From contig NZ_CP165646.1 in assembly GCF_041199995.1 (NCBI RefSeq), positions 620,001-684,000 on the forward strand: 64,000 nt of DNA. The letters run 5' to 3'. Positions within the stretch are counted from its first letter, which is position 1. Each line of letters starts with the position of its first letter. The position numbers and the translations under genes are program-made. The notes beneath the pieces were generated by a model, which saw only the letters and a list, made by a program, of their open reading frames with translations, did no database searches and was not told the origin of the DNA. The stretch is from Leptotrichia sp. HSP-342. Its GTDB lineage: Bacteria > Fusobacteriota > Fusobacteriia > Fusobacteriales > Leptotrichiaceae. Shown piece by piece: positions 22,043-30,147 of the stretch.

Positions 22043-22125
22043 ACAAATCATTCATGAGTTGTTTGATATCAAATCTCAAAAATTTATAGAGTATCAATGC
22101 TGTAAATCATTTATGAGTTACAGCA
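22043..22125 (+). repeat. twin hairpins with a shared palindromic loop
   Basis: Two elements, 22043-22062 and 22098-22125, share the core AATCATT[C/T]ATGAGTT but have different, compensated stems: ACAA/TTGT in the first and TGCTGTAA/TTACAGCA in the second. They fill the untranslated gap before the scaffold gene. Function unknown. Confidence 0.6.
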
Positions 22126-22153
22126 AATAATCTAAAAAACAAGGAGAAATGAA

Positions 22154-22750
22154 ATGTTAAAAAAACTAGAAAAAAGATTCAATTTAAATTATGAAGAACC
22201 AGGAGACGGAAAAGGCAATGGAGATGGAGCTGGTTCAGGTGGTAATGAGCCAACGTTTGATGATTTGAAAGCTGAAATTGAGAATTTTAAAAAAGCACAA
22301 GCTGAAAAAGACAAGGAAATCAATTCCTTGAAATCGCAGCTTGGACACAGCAATAAACAGCTTGAGGAATTTCAAAAGCACGGCAAAACTGCTGAAGAAT
22401 TGGCAAATTTAGAGAAAGAAAAAATTGAAAAAGAGCTTGCTGAAACTAAAAAACAATTAAATCTAACAACTTTAAGAACTAGAAAAAACGAGTTGATAAC
22501 AGAGTTAAAGATTAGTCCACAATTCGCTGATTTAGTCCAAATTACACCAGATATGACAATTGAAAGTCTTGAGTTGGCAGTTAAGAATGTAGCAGCTAAA
22601 GAAAAAGAGTTCACAACAGATTTCTTGAAAAAGAACTCTATAACAAACGGAGGATTCAATCCAAAGGATAAAAAGAAAGATGAAAAAGATTTTGTTGACA
22701 GAATGATTGAAAAAAATAAAAACAACGAAACAGATCTTACAAAATTTTAG
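22154..22750 (+). CDS. capsid scaffold protein (DUF4355)
   Basis: A 198-residue protein: an acidic/Gly-rich N-terminus, a coiled coil at about residues 35-110 (FKKAQAEKDKEINSLKSQLG), then TTLRTRKNELITELKISPQF and a charged tail ending DRMIEKNKNNETDLTKF. This is the DUF4355/GP20-like scaffold organisation. It guides capsid assembly and is then removed. Confidence 0.82.
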   Translation: MLKKLEKRFNLNYEEPGDGKGNGDGAGSGGNEPTFDDLKAEIENFKKAQAEKDKEINSLKSQLGHSNKQLEEFQKHGKTAEELANLEKEKIEKELAETKKQLNLTTLRTRKNELITELKISPQFADLVQITPDMTIESLELAVKNVAAKEKEFTTDFLKKNSITNGGFNPKDKKKDEKDFVDRMIEKNKNNETDLTKF

Positions 22751-22759
22751 GAGGTTAAA

Positions 22760-23152
22760 ATGTTAAAAAGAACAGTAATGCATAAAGAAAATTTAAATGT
22801 GCAAGTTAAAATATTGAAATCGGATTTTGCTAATTACATTTATAAAGATAAAAATACCAATAAAGAGTATTTGTTGGCTGGAACACTTGTTAAAGCAAAA
22901 AATGGGGAAGATTTAAGAGAAAAAGGAGCATTTGTAATTCCAACAGGAACAGGAACACAGGCGGAAGCTGTATTGTTACATGATGTTGAGTTTAAATATT
23001 ATAACGACAATGAGCAAGCAACGGTTTCGCTTGAAGGAGTTGCATATTTAGATAAATTAATCGCAGTAGGAAAAGAACATCCTACGCCAATTACAGTTAC
23101 AAAAGCGGAGTTACCAGCAGGGGTAACTTACATTTATAAGGATAGAAAATAG
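22760..23152 (+). CDS. probable head decoration or stabilisation protein
   Basis: A 130-residue protein between scaffold and major capsid genes, where decoration proteins of capsid-E-type phages are found. Beta-rich with EYLLAGTLVKAKNGEDLREKG and LEGVAYLDKL. Assigned from position and fold impression. Confidence 0.6.
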   Translation: MLKRTVMHKENLNVQVKILKSDFANYIYKDKNTNKEYLLAGTLVKAKNGEDLREKGAFVIPTGTGTQAEAVLLHDVEFKYYNDNEQATVSLEGVAYLDKLIAVGKEHPTPITVTKAELPAGVTYIYKDRK

Positions 23153-23163
23153 GAGGTTAAGAG

Positions 23164-24219
23164 ATGTCAATGAATTTAACAGATTTATTAAACGCAAAAA
23201 GTTTAAATAAGTATTATGCAGGAGTAAAAGGAACTACGTTAGTAGAAGCAATGTTTCCAGCTGTATTTTCAAACACTTTTGATATAAATACATTTGGAAG
23301 TTTAGACGGTGGAGCAGTTGAAGTATTACAAAGCAGCCAACTAGATGCGGATGTAATGTTTAGAGACTGGGATTTAAAAACAACAACAAAAGGGGATAAG
23401 CAGTTTTTTAGAGAAGGTATGAAGCTTGACGAGAAACGTAGAAAAGAATTGTTAGAAATTTTGAATACAAATAATCAATCAATTATCGATAACTATTCAA
23501 TACAAATCTTTGAAAAATTTGCAGGAGCAAAAGGTTTTTTAGGAAGTGCAAGAGCAATCGCAGCTTACACAGTTTCACAATTTTTATCAACAGCCAAAGT
23601 AACGTTTGTTGATGAAAACGGTGGAGGACAGACAATTAATTATAGACTTGCTAATAAATACAAAGAAACGTTGGCAGGAACTAATATTTGGAGTGCCGCA
23701 ACAGCAAAACCACTTGAAGATTTAGAAAGATGGAAAGAAATAGTTGAAAAAGGTGGAGGAAACGTAGAAATAGCTTTAATGTCAAAAGCTACGTATAATG
23801 CACTAAAAAAACACGATACTGTAAAAGCATTATTTAAGAATACTATTGTTACGGTTACTCCAGCACTTATTAAATCTACTATTGAGGATGTAATTGGGAT
23901 GACAATACTGATTTGGGACGAAAAAATAAAAGTTGGAAAAACAACTAAAAATGTATTTCCAGATAACATTGTAACATTAATTCCAAATGGACAATTAGGA
24001 GTTATGGAATACGGACCAACTCCAACAAAAACCGATGAACTGCTTGGGTTGTTAGGAGATAGAGAAGTTGTGGATATAGCAGGAACGTTTGCAACTGTGG
24101 AAGTTGTACCTGAATCGAAATCAGCAGGGGTTGTAAATAATGTGAATGTTGTAATCGAAGATTTAGTTGCTCCAAATCCATCAATAATGAATAGTATGTT
24201 CATAGCAACAGTTGGGTAG
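23164..24219 (+). CDS. major capsid protein (gpE-like family)
   Basis: A 351-residue protein following scaffold and decoration genes. The central part (FREGMKLDEKRRKELLEIL, AKGFLGSARAIAAYTVSQF) and the C-terminal FPDNIVTLIPNGQLGVMEYG and REVVDIAGTFATVEVVPES match the lambda gpE-like (PF03864) coat family. It forms the HK97-fold capsid lattice. Confidence 0.85.
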   Translation: MSMNLTDLLNAKSLNKYYAGVKGTTLVEAMFPAVFSNTFDINTFGSLDGGAVEVLQSSQLDADVMFRDWDLKTTTKGDKQFFREGMKLDEKRRKELLEILNTNNQSIIDNYSIQIFEKFAGAKGFLGSARAIAAYTVSQFLSTAKVTFVDENGGGQTINYRLANKYKETLAGTNIWSAATAKPLEDLERWKEIVEKGGGNVEIALMSKATYNALKKHDTVKALFKNTIVTVTPALIKSTIEDVIGMTILIWDEKIKVGKTTKNVFPDNIVTLIPNGQLGVMEYGPTPTKTDELLGLLGDREVVDIAGTFATVEVVPESKSAGVVNNVNVVIEDLVAPNPSIMNSMFIATVG

Positions 24220-24228
24220 GTGAATTGA

Positions 24229-24402
24229 ATGGCAAAAGAGAATAAAAAGGAAGAGGTAAAAGCTATTGTCGAAGCAGTAGCTTTAACGCCTTTGAGATAC
24301 AACGATGTTAGATATGAAATTGGTGATAAGCTGGAATTAACTGAGGCAGAATTCGAAGTTTTGTCAGAAAACAAACTTGTTAGCGAAAGAGTTGATGAGT
24401 AA
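24229..24402 (+). CDS. small head/neck protein
   Basis: A 57-residue protein (start MAKENKKEEVKAIVEAVA) between the capsid and connector genes. Its TAA overlaps the next ATG (TAATG). The C-terminal YEIGDKLELTEAEFEVLSEN pattern is common in small phage head-joining proteins. Function inferred from position. Confidence 0.65.
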   Translation: MAKENKKEEVKAIVEAVALTPLRYNDVRYEIGDKLELTEAEFEVLSENKLVSERVDE

Positions 24403-24710
24403 TGACGGATGAAACTTTGGAAGAGCTGAAAAAATATATTCCTGAAACTTCAGATTTTGATGCAGGAGTTGTTGAGCAGTTTTATAAAGTTGCTGAAGAA
24501 AAACATAGCAGCGAAAAAGAAAAATTGCTTAAAATATATCTTTTTGGATATTTAATCACTTCATTAGATGATTTTGAATTTACAAAAGTTCAAGCATCTA
24601 ACATCGTAATCGAAGAAACAGGTGGAAATAATCAATATTTAACAATATACAAACAGTTGTTGAAAATTCTTGGAATCGACGAAAACGAAACAACTGTATC
24701 AATAGTTTAA
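24402..24710 (+). CDS. head-tail connector protein
   Basis: A 102-residue helical protein (start MTDETLEELKKYIPETS) in the standard position of the gp6-like connector. It is translationally coupled to the preceding small gene. Exact family not recognised. Confidence 0.6.
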   Translation: MTDETLEELKKYIPETSDFDAGVVEQFYKVAEEKHSSEKEKLLKIYLFGYLITSLDDFEFTKVQASNIVIEETGGNNQYLTIYKQLLKILGIDENETTVSIV

Positions 24711-24720
24711 GGAGGGGATT

Positions 24721-24978
24721 ATGTTTAATTTTAAAAACAAGGAAAAAGGAGAAATTCTGCTTGTCAAATTAAATCATATATTGCTTAAAGAAGGCGATAA
24801 TGAACTTGATTTGACACCTCGCAGAATGAATATTGCGGAAGAGGAAATTAAGGAAAGAAAACTTAATATTGAAATTATAGAGCTGGGTGATAAGAATGCC
24901 GTGCAAACTGAAAATAAAGGAGAAGCCAAAAAACAAGAATCTGGAAAAGCTGCTGGCGATGAACAGACAAAAAATTGA
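24721..24978 (+). CDS. small head-tail junction protein
   Basis: An 85-residue protein (start MFNFKNKEKGEILLVKLN) with a beta-like N-terminus (ILLKEGDNELDL) and a Lys/Glu-rich tail. It overlaps the next gene by 83 bases in a different frame. Function inferred only from the neighbourhood. Confidence 0.55.
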   Translation: MFNFKNKEKGEILLVKLNHILLKEGDNELDLTPRRMNIAEEEIKERKLNIEIIELGDKNAVQTENKGEAKKQESGKAAGDEQTKN

Positions 24979-25375
24979 AGTTGGAACAGTAACCAATTAT
25001 AGTGTTAAAGGTGGGTTTAATGCCTTTGGATTATCCAATGTTCTTGATACAGGATCTAGCCGTGGAGTCCCAGGATGGAATTATAACCAAAAGGCTTTTG
25101 AGCAGTTTAAGCCAATGGCGGTTAGATACTTTAAAGAAGGAGTTGCAAAGATTATAAATGGAAGCTTCAGCGTTGAAGCGATGACTAATAAAATCGGAAC
25201 AGAGGCAAGCACAAAGTATAAAGCAATGATTGAAAGAATTAAAAGTCCAGCAAACAGTCCTGCAACAATTAAGAAAAAAGGATTTAATAATCCGATGATT
25301 GAAACAGGACATTTTAAAAGCAATATCGCCGCCAAGATTAATGGTGGAAGAATTGTTGGGAGAGGTGGTGGATAG
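24896..25375 (+). CDS. neck protein, HK97 gp10-like or tail completion
   Basis: A 159-residue protein starting MPCKLKIKEKPKNKNL. The C-terminus PMIETGHFKSNIAAKINGG is typical of minor head-to-tail joining proteins, in which a TG-x-F/L-x-S/N-I-A segment precedes the end. The ATG at 24896 is preferred over the GTG at 24887. It overlaps the previous gene. Confidence 0.6.
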   Translation: MPCKLKIKEKPKNKNLEKLLAMNRQKIEVGTVTNYSVKGGFNAFGLSNVLDTGSSRGVPGWNYNQKAFEQFKPMAVRYFKEGVAKIINGSFSVEAMTNKIGTEASTKYKAMIERIKSPANSPATIKKKGFNNPMIETGHFKSNIAAKINGGRIVGRGGG

Positions 25376-25755
25376 TGGACAGGAAAGTTAGGGCGGCTAT
25401 TAGAAAAGTTTTAAAAGTTATAAGGAAGTTTTCTGATGATGTAACTATATATTCAGAAAATTCTGAGATCGAATTTGACGAAATAGGCAATCCTATTCAA
25501 AACAAAATAGAAAAGACAGTAAAAATGGCTATACTGACACCTAAACATAATTCATCATTTCCACAAAGTATGGACGGGAGTTTTTTATCGAATAAAAAAG
25601 AGGGATATTATATTTTGGATGATAATCAGGATTTTAAGGTATCAGAAGGTATAAAAATAAAGCATAAAGATGTGATTTACAGGGTTGTGAATATCGAGGA
25701 AAATTATGGGGAATTTTTGAGAATGGAGCTGAATATAGATGACAAGCGAGATTAG
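25375..25755 (+). CDS. head closure / tail completion protein
   Basis: A 126-residue protein starting at a GTG with AGGTGG upstream. Beta-rich: DDVTIYSENSEIEFDEIGNP and VIYRVVNIEENYGEFLRMEL, which resembles head-closure and tail-attachment proteins. One-base overlap with its upstream neighbour, 17-base overlap with the next gene. Confidence 0.6.
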   Translation: MDRKVRAAIRKVLKVIRKFSDDVTIYSENSEIEFDEIGNPIQNKIEKTVKMAILTPKHNSSFPQSMDGSFLSNKKEGYYILDDNQDFKVSEGIKIKHKDVIYRVVNIEENYGEFLRMELNIDDKRD

Positions 25756-26203
25756 AAAAGAAGTTGTGAATGATATTAAAGAGTTTTGTAAAAAGTTTGG
25801 CATAAATCAAGTTATCAATGAAGAAAAACGTGATGAAATTTCGGCTGAACAGTATGAAAAACTTAAATTCCCACTTGTTTTCTATAATCTGTATATCGAA
25901 GATGCAGGTAATCCTATTCCTTTTGGAAACGATAAATATTGTTATGATGAGGAAATACAGGCACTTTTGACTTTGGAATCACGAGAGAAGCATAATGATT
26001 TTGATATGCTTTATATGTTTTTGGCAAATACAAACGCAACAAACGATTACTTTGACGAGAGGAAACATCAAAGGAAGATACGGAAAGTATACAAGATACA
26101 GGAAACGCCTTTTAATTTTATGGGCAGAAAATATTACAAACAAGTTCTGCAATTTAGCTATTTTGCAGAGCATTATATAAATAAAGATTTTAGGGAGGAA
26201 TAA
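25739..26203 (+). CDS. tail terminator-like protein
   Basis: A 154-residue protein (start MTSEIRKEVVNDIKEFCKK). It is the last connector gene before the sheath gene and overlaps its start codon by one base. Alpha/beta, with FPLVFYNLYIEDAGNPIPFG in the middle and FMGRKYYKQVLQFSYFAEHY near the end, similar in size and position to tail terminator proteins. Confidence 0.6.
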   Translation: MTSEIRKEVVNDIKEFCKKFGINQVINEEKRDEISAEQYEKLKFPLVFYNLYIEDAGNPIPFGNDKYCYDEEIQALLTLESREKHNDFDMLYMFLANTNATNDYFDERKHQRKIRKVYKIQETPFNFMGRKYYKQVLQFSYFAEHYINKDFREE

Positions 26204-27351
26204 TGGCAATAGAAAGAAATGATTTGAATACATTGAATAATGTACAAATAAAATCAGAAAATAACAGAGCATTTTATGCTGATGTCAGAAGCCTAATGTT
26301 TTTTACAAAAGACTTCGCAATATCGCCAACTTATATTACAGAGCCAAAGGATTTATTGGAGCTGAATGTGAGTGGATTAGATGAGAATCATATTTTTTAT
26401 AAGTTAATAGCAAGTGCCTATTCACAATCATACACTCCATTAAATGTTGTAGTGTACGGAAACAATACAGCAACTACGTTTACGGAACTTATGAAAACTT
26501 ATGTAGATCATGAGGACGCTTTCGAGGTTACCAACTGGATTACTAATATGGATATAGTCGCAGAGAAAAATTACATAGACAGTATTATAGCTTATGCAAA
26601 AACTGACAAGGATAAGCAGTTCTTTATAGCTGTAAATTATGAAAAATTAGGAAATTCATCTAAGGCTACAGCACTACAGACGGATAATAATATTGATAAT
26701 GTAGCGTTCGTTATTGAAGGCGCTAAGAACTTAGCAAAAGGAAACTGGCTTACTGGAGCATTGGTTGGTGGAACGATAGGATATAAAGATTTGGGAAGTT
26801 ATATTGTGCATTCTACGCAAATTAATGGATTTGTGCAGGAGAACTTCACAAAAACTGAACAAAAGGCATTTTGGGACGCTGGATTGAATTATCTATCTAA
26901 ACCAACGCAAGGATATTTTCACATTGTAAACGGACTTAATTCAGATAATAAGACGCTTATTGAATTGAAATTGATTGAGATTTGGTTAAGAGATGGATTG
27001 AAAAAGGATTTAACAATCTTCCAAGTGAGAAAAGATAAAATACCTTTGAATGATACTGGAAGACTGATGATAGAATCAATCATTAGAGAACGTTGTAGAC
27101 AAGGTGCTAACGCTGGAATGTTTATGGTGGATAACGCTGGAAGCTATTTCGGAATCATAACTCAAAAAGATAAGAATGGCAACGAGATAAACATTAAGCT
27201 GGGGCATTTAACAGTAGATGAAATAACGCAGGAGTCAATCAGGGAAGGGAAATTCAAATTTGATTTAAAAGTTACTTACCTGAACGGCGTTAGACACGTT
27301 TCACTTACTGGAGCAATTACAACAGACGGAGAAATTATTTTTAATAAATAA
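26203..27351 (+). CDS. tail sheath protein (DUF3383-like)
   Basis: A 382-residue protein followed by a 143-residue tube gene, the sheath-tube pair of contractile tails. It includes LGSYIVHSTQINGFVQENFTK and WLRDGLKKDLTIFQVRKDK, then GNEINIKLGHLTVDEITQ near the C-terminus. This indicates a myovirus-type particle. The sheath contracts to drive the tube through the envelope. Confidence 0.82.
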   Translation: MAIERNDLNTLNNVQIKSENNRAFYADVRSLMFFTKDFAISPTYITEPKDLLELNVSGLDENHIFYKLIASAYSQSYTPLNVVVYGNNTATTFTELMKTYVDHEDAFEVTNWITNMDIVAEKNYIDSIIAYAKTDKDKQFFIAVNYEKLGNSSKATALQTDNNIDNVAFVIEGAKNLAKGNWLTGALVGGTIGYKDLGSYIVHSTQINGFVQENFTKTEQKAFWDAGLNYLSKPTQGYFHIVNGLNSDNKTLIELKLIEIWLRDGLKKDLTIFQVRKDKIPLNDTGRLMIESIIRERCRQGANAGMFMVDNAGSYFGIITQKDKNGNEINIKLGHLTVDEITQESIREGKFKFDLKVTYLNGVRHVSLTGAITTDGEIIFNK

Positions 27352-27365
27352 GGAGGTAAAGATAT

Positions 27366-27797
27366 ATGGCAACAAAACAATATAATGTGGATAATGTCAA
27401 AATCATACTGACTGCCGCAGGAATTCCTTATGCGATTACTTGCAGACATGAAGATGGTTTTGAAGATGATCCGAATACAGAAAGTTCAAGCTCTACGATT
27501 GCGAGCTGCGGACAGAAAGTAGTAAATGTATCGGTAGATGAAAGTGTATCTATTACGTTGAGCTTGCTTTATGGAAGCGAGGAACACAGAACAATGGAAA
27601 GATTGCACAAACTTTGGAAAGCAAATAAAGGATTATTTCCGATGTTTATGGTAATTACTGATACAAATACAAATGAAACTTACATTTATAACGGCGTTTC
27701 GTTTAAGAAAAAGGCTGGGTTAAAGTATGCAAATGAAAGTGGTACTGAAGCTAGGGCTTGGGAGTTTGAAGCAGAGAGCAGAGAACTTGTAATGTAG
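27366..27797 (+). CDS. tail tube protein (DUF3277-like)
   Basis: A 143-residue beta-rich protein directly after the sheath gene with GGAGG upstream. SVDESVSITLSLLYGSEEHR and AWEFEAESRELVM fit the tube protein fold of P2/PBSX-like phages. The next structural gene, the tail chaperone, lies 3 kb away because two moron cassettes are inserted here. Confidence 0.8.
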   Translation: MATKQYNVDNVKIILTAAGIPYAITCRHEDGFEDDPNTESSSSTIASCGQKVVNVSVDESVSITLSLLYGSEEHRTMERLHKLWKANKGLFPMFMVITDTNTNETYIYNGVSFKKKAGLKYANESGTEARAWEFEAESRELVM

Positions 27798-27829
27798 AAA
27801 AATTATTTAACAAAGGAAATAAAATCATA

Positions 27830-27860
27830 AGGACAATTACAATTAAATATAATAACTGTG
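27830..27860 (+). promoter_or_regulatory. module M3: inverted partner of terminator T2
   Basis: Begins AGGACAATTACAATTAAAT and ends ATAATAACTGTGG, continuing to GTTT. It can pair with T2 (28857-28890) over about 14 contiguous bases, then more with a bulge. It lies 44 bases upstream of the cassette promoter. Confidence 0.75.
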
Positions 27861-27904
27861 GTTTGTGATATTTTGATATTAGTCAAAAAAACTCTAAATT
27901 TCTG

Positions 27905-27933
27905 TTGCACTTTTGCTACTTTTAAGATATAAT
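27905..27933 (+). promoter_or_regulatory. promoter of moron cassette 3
   Basis: TTGCAC and TATAAT are separated by 17 bases, followed by GAGGAGG and the antitoxin gene. Confidence 0.75.
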
Positions 27934-27968
27934 TTAGTTGTCAAATGATAACTAGAGGAGGTAGCGAT

Positions 27969-28460
27969 ATGGAAAAAATAATAAATGTTGCTCAATATAT
28001 TTTTAATGAATATAAAAGAGTGACAGGAGAAATTATTGATGAAATGAAATTACAGAAGTTGCTGTATTTTTCGCAAAGGGAAACAATTGCTATTTTAAAT
28101 GAACCTCTTTTTAATGAGACATTTGAAGGCTGGAAGTATGGACCCGTGTCAAGAGAGGTACGAACTTCTTACACAACAGATGGAATAAACTATGAAACAG
28201 AAGACATAAAAAGTGAAAGTAAATACATAATAAACAATGTAATTCAAGAATACGGAGCATTAGCATCGTGGAAGTTAAGCGCATTAACACATAAAGAGAC
28301 TTCTTGGATTAATTCCCGAAAGGGGCTTAAAAAAGAAGAAAACGGAAGGATTAAAATCCAAACTGAAGATATAAGAGAAGACGCAAAGAAAGTAAGACCT
28401 TATGACTATATGTGGGATATGTACTACGATGAATTTGATGACTACGAAGCGGTGGTTTGA
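27969..28460 (+). CDS. Panacea-domain antitoxin (DUF4065 / GepA-like)
   Basis: A 163-residue protein starting MEKIINVAQYIFNEYKRV; the ATG at 27969 has GAGGAGG. It carries the Panacea pattern: DEMKLQKLLYFSQRETIAIL near the start, FEGWKYGPVSREV, and a C-terminal LSALTHKETSWINSRKG. Panacea proteins are antitoxins that neutralise very different toxins encoded next to them. The stop overlaps the toxin start codon by one base, so the two are co-translated. Confidence 0.85.
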   Translation: MEKIINVAQYIFNEYKRVTGEIIDEMKLQKLLYFSQRETIAILNEPLFNETFEGWKYGPVSREVRTSYTTDGINYETEDIKSESKYIINNVIQEYGALASWKLSALTHKETSWINSRKGLKKEENGRIKIQTEDIREDAKKVRPYDYMWDMYYDEFDDYEAVV

Positions 28461-28840
28461 TGGTAGGAAAAATAGTCAGATGTTTAACTCAATACTACGA
28501 TACAAGATTACATAGAAATTCAATCAAATCAAGACCTGCTTTAGTATTAAGAAGTCCTGAAAATGATGATTATGTAGTTCTTCCTATTTCAACTATTCCA
28601 AACAGAATAAATGTAAATCCAGTATATGATATAGAAATAGATCCATCAAAATTTCCCAAAATAAACTTGACTAGATTATCGTATATTAGGACACATAGAA
28701 TGGTTTCAATACCAATGCAACAGATAGATACTAGCGTTATAATAGGAGATTTAAAATCAGATTACGAAGAACTATTTTTAGAAATAGCGGAAAAAGTAGA
28801 GCAGTTTCATAATGAAGTTATGGAAGGGTTGTTAGAATAG
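28460..28840 (+). CDS. PemK/MazF-type toxin
   Basis: A 126-residue protein starting MVGKIVRCLTQYYDTRL. The features KSRPALVLRSPENDDYVVLP and a later LSYIRTHRMVSIP agree with the PemK/MazF-like barrel, including the K-x-RPALV loop and the downstream R-x-H region; these toxins are mostly mRNA ribonucleases. It pairs with the Panacea antitoxin upstream and ends 17 bases before terminator T2. The pair is likely an addiction or abortive-infection module. Activity is inferred. Confidence 0.8.
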   Translation: MVGKIVRCLTQYYDTRLHRNSIKSRPALVLRSPENDDYVVLPISTIPNRINVNPVYDIEIDPSKFPKINLTRLSYIRTHRMVSIPMQQIDTSVIIGDLKSDYEELFLEIAEKVEQFHNEVMEGLLE

Positions 28841-28856
28841 CAATTAAAAATATTCA

Positions 28857-28890
28857 AAATCACAGTTATTAATTTAGCTGTGATTTTTTT
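28857..28890 (+). terminator. T2: terminator of cassette 3
   Basis: ATCACAG pairs with CTGTGAT across TTATTAATTTAG and is followed by seven T. The sequence is nearly identical to T1. Confidence 0.85.
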
Positions 28891-28902
28891 ATGTAAAAAA
28901 AC

Positions 28903-28932
28903 AGGACAATGGCAATTGAATAATGACTGTGA
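28903..28932 (+). promoter_or_regulatory. module M4: inverted partner of terminator T3
   Basis: Begins AGGACAATGGCAATTG and ends AATGACTGTGA. The G variant (TGACTGTGA) matches the C variant of T3 (TCACAGTCA) exactly. It starts 13 bases after T2. Confidence 0.75.
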
Positions 28933-29048
28933 AACTAAAATATTTGTTTTTTAAGTTTGGGATAGTGGTATAATTAAAATCATTCTTTAATTTCCCTTAG
29001 AAATAGTGTATAATATAGTAAATTATTTTTAAGGAGGAATGATATTAA

Positions 29049-29792
29049 ATGTTTTTAATATTTTGGATAGCCTGTATATATTTCTATGTTAGGGTAATTA
29101 GGTTCAGTTTGAAAGAAATTCCTAAAATTAAAGAATACAGAAAAACTATGAGCAAGAAAGAGGCAAAAAAGAAAATTAAAAGCGAAAGAACTAAAAAGGA
29201 TAAACTGGATTCCGTATTAGCGGTTGTATTTTTGTTTCTGGCGGTAGCTAGTTCGCCAAATTCAGGGAATAAAACTGAAACAGCAGAGAAAAAAGAAGTT
29301 AAGAAAGTTGAAGCCAAAAAGGAAGAGGTTAAGAAAGAAGAGCCAAAGGCTGAAGCAAAAGCAACTGAAGTTGATAAATCTATAGCAACAAAAGAACAGA
29401 AAAGACTTGTAACGTTTTTAGAAAATGCTGATAATCAATATTTTGATGATTTTAAAGAAATTTTAGGTGCTTTTGATAAACAAGATTCTGAGAAAGCTAA
29501 AAGGCTGTTGAGCAAGGACAAAACAAAACTAAAGGATGTTTACAATAATGTGTTGGATTATGAGTGCAAGCCTACAGAAAATCGAATTTTCGATAAAGAG
29601 TGTGGAGAAATAACACAATTAGCTTCTGAAGAATATACTTTGAAAAATAACATTATTAATGAAATAGAAAATTTTTTCAACGACCCTAATCAAACTACAT
29701 TAGACAATGTGAGAAATCAGTTTTTAGCCATGATTGAAAAGAAAGAGGAGCTTAAAGATAGATATATAATATTTAAGAATAAAAATTTTTAA
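29049..29792 (+). CDS. membrane-anchored Lys/Glu-rich protein, moron 4
   Basis: A 247-residue protein: residues 1-20 hydrophobic (FLIFWIACIYFYVRVIRF), a basic stretch, a second hydrophobic segment at 54-66 (LAVVFLFLAVASS), a Lys/Glu/Ala-rich spacer (70-110) and a helical C-terminal domain with two cysteines. AAGGAGG precedes it and TATAAT boxes lie at 28969 and 29009. Likely exposed outside the inner membrane. Function unknown. Confidence 0.6.
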   Translation: MFLIFWIACIYFYVRVIRFSLKEIPKIKEYRKTMSKKEAKKKIKSERTKKDKLDSVLAVVFLFLAVASSPNSGNKTETAEKKEVKKVEAKKEEVKKEEPKAEAKATEVDKSIATKEQKRLVTFLENADNQYFDDFKEILGAFDKQDSEKAKRLLSKDKTKLKDVYNNVLDYECKPTENRIFDKECGEITQLASEEYTLKNNIINEIENFFNDPNQTTLDNVRNQFLAMIEKKEELKDRYIIFKNKNF

Positions 29793-29800
29793 AAAAGTTC

Positions 29801-29844
29801 TTGACTTTCCGTAACGTATGTTGTATAATAATTACGTTACGGAA
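29801..29844 (+). promoter_or_regulatory. autoregulated promoter with perfect 12-base dyad
   Basis: TTGACT (29801-29806) and TATAAT (29824-29829) are separated by 17 bases. TTCCGTAACGTA (29807-29818) and TACGTTACGGAA (29833-29844) are perfect reverse complements that straddle the -10 box. They are the likely operator for the AbrB-type protein encoded directly downstream. Confidence 0.8.
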
Positions 29845-29856
29845 TAGGAGGATAAA

Positions 29857-30033
29857 ATGAGCAAAAGAATTTTAAAAGTATCATATGGAAAAAGTGGTGC
29901 AGGATATGTAAATACAAAATTATCAATTCCTAAAACAATTTTAGATGATATGGGAGTTAGCCAAGAAGAAAGAGAGGTGGAACTAGAATATAACCAAGAT
30001 AAAAAAGAAATTATCATAAGAAAAGCAAAATAA
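29857..30033 (+). CDS. AbrB/MazE-type swapped-hairpin regulator
   Basis: A 58-residue protein starting MSKRILKVSYGKSGAGYVN with AGGAGG. The pattern TKLSIPKTILDDMGV, then VELEYNQDKKEIIIRK, is the swapped-hairpin AbrB/MazE/SpoVT DNA-binding domain. No toxin partner adjoins it: the next gene is a Rha protein. It therefore probably acts as a repressor of its own promoter and perhaps of the Rha gene. Confidence 0.75.
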   Translation: MSKRILKVSYGKSGAGYVNTKLSIPKTILDDMGVSQEEREVELEYNQDKKEIIIRKAK

Positions 30034-30147
30034 AAAATCCCCTCTCTCGTAACGAAACGAAAAAGAGGATATATACGTATAACGTATCTAACCAATACTA
30101 TTATACTATATATTCTCTTAAAAAACAATATTTTAGGAGGAAATTTA

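Noticed and set aside
23640-24374. 244-codon minus-strand frame opposite the capsid gene
   Set aside because: Shadow of the major capsid gene; composition and lack of a ribosome site argue against coding.
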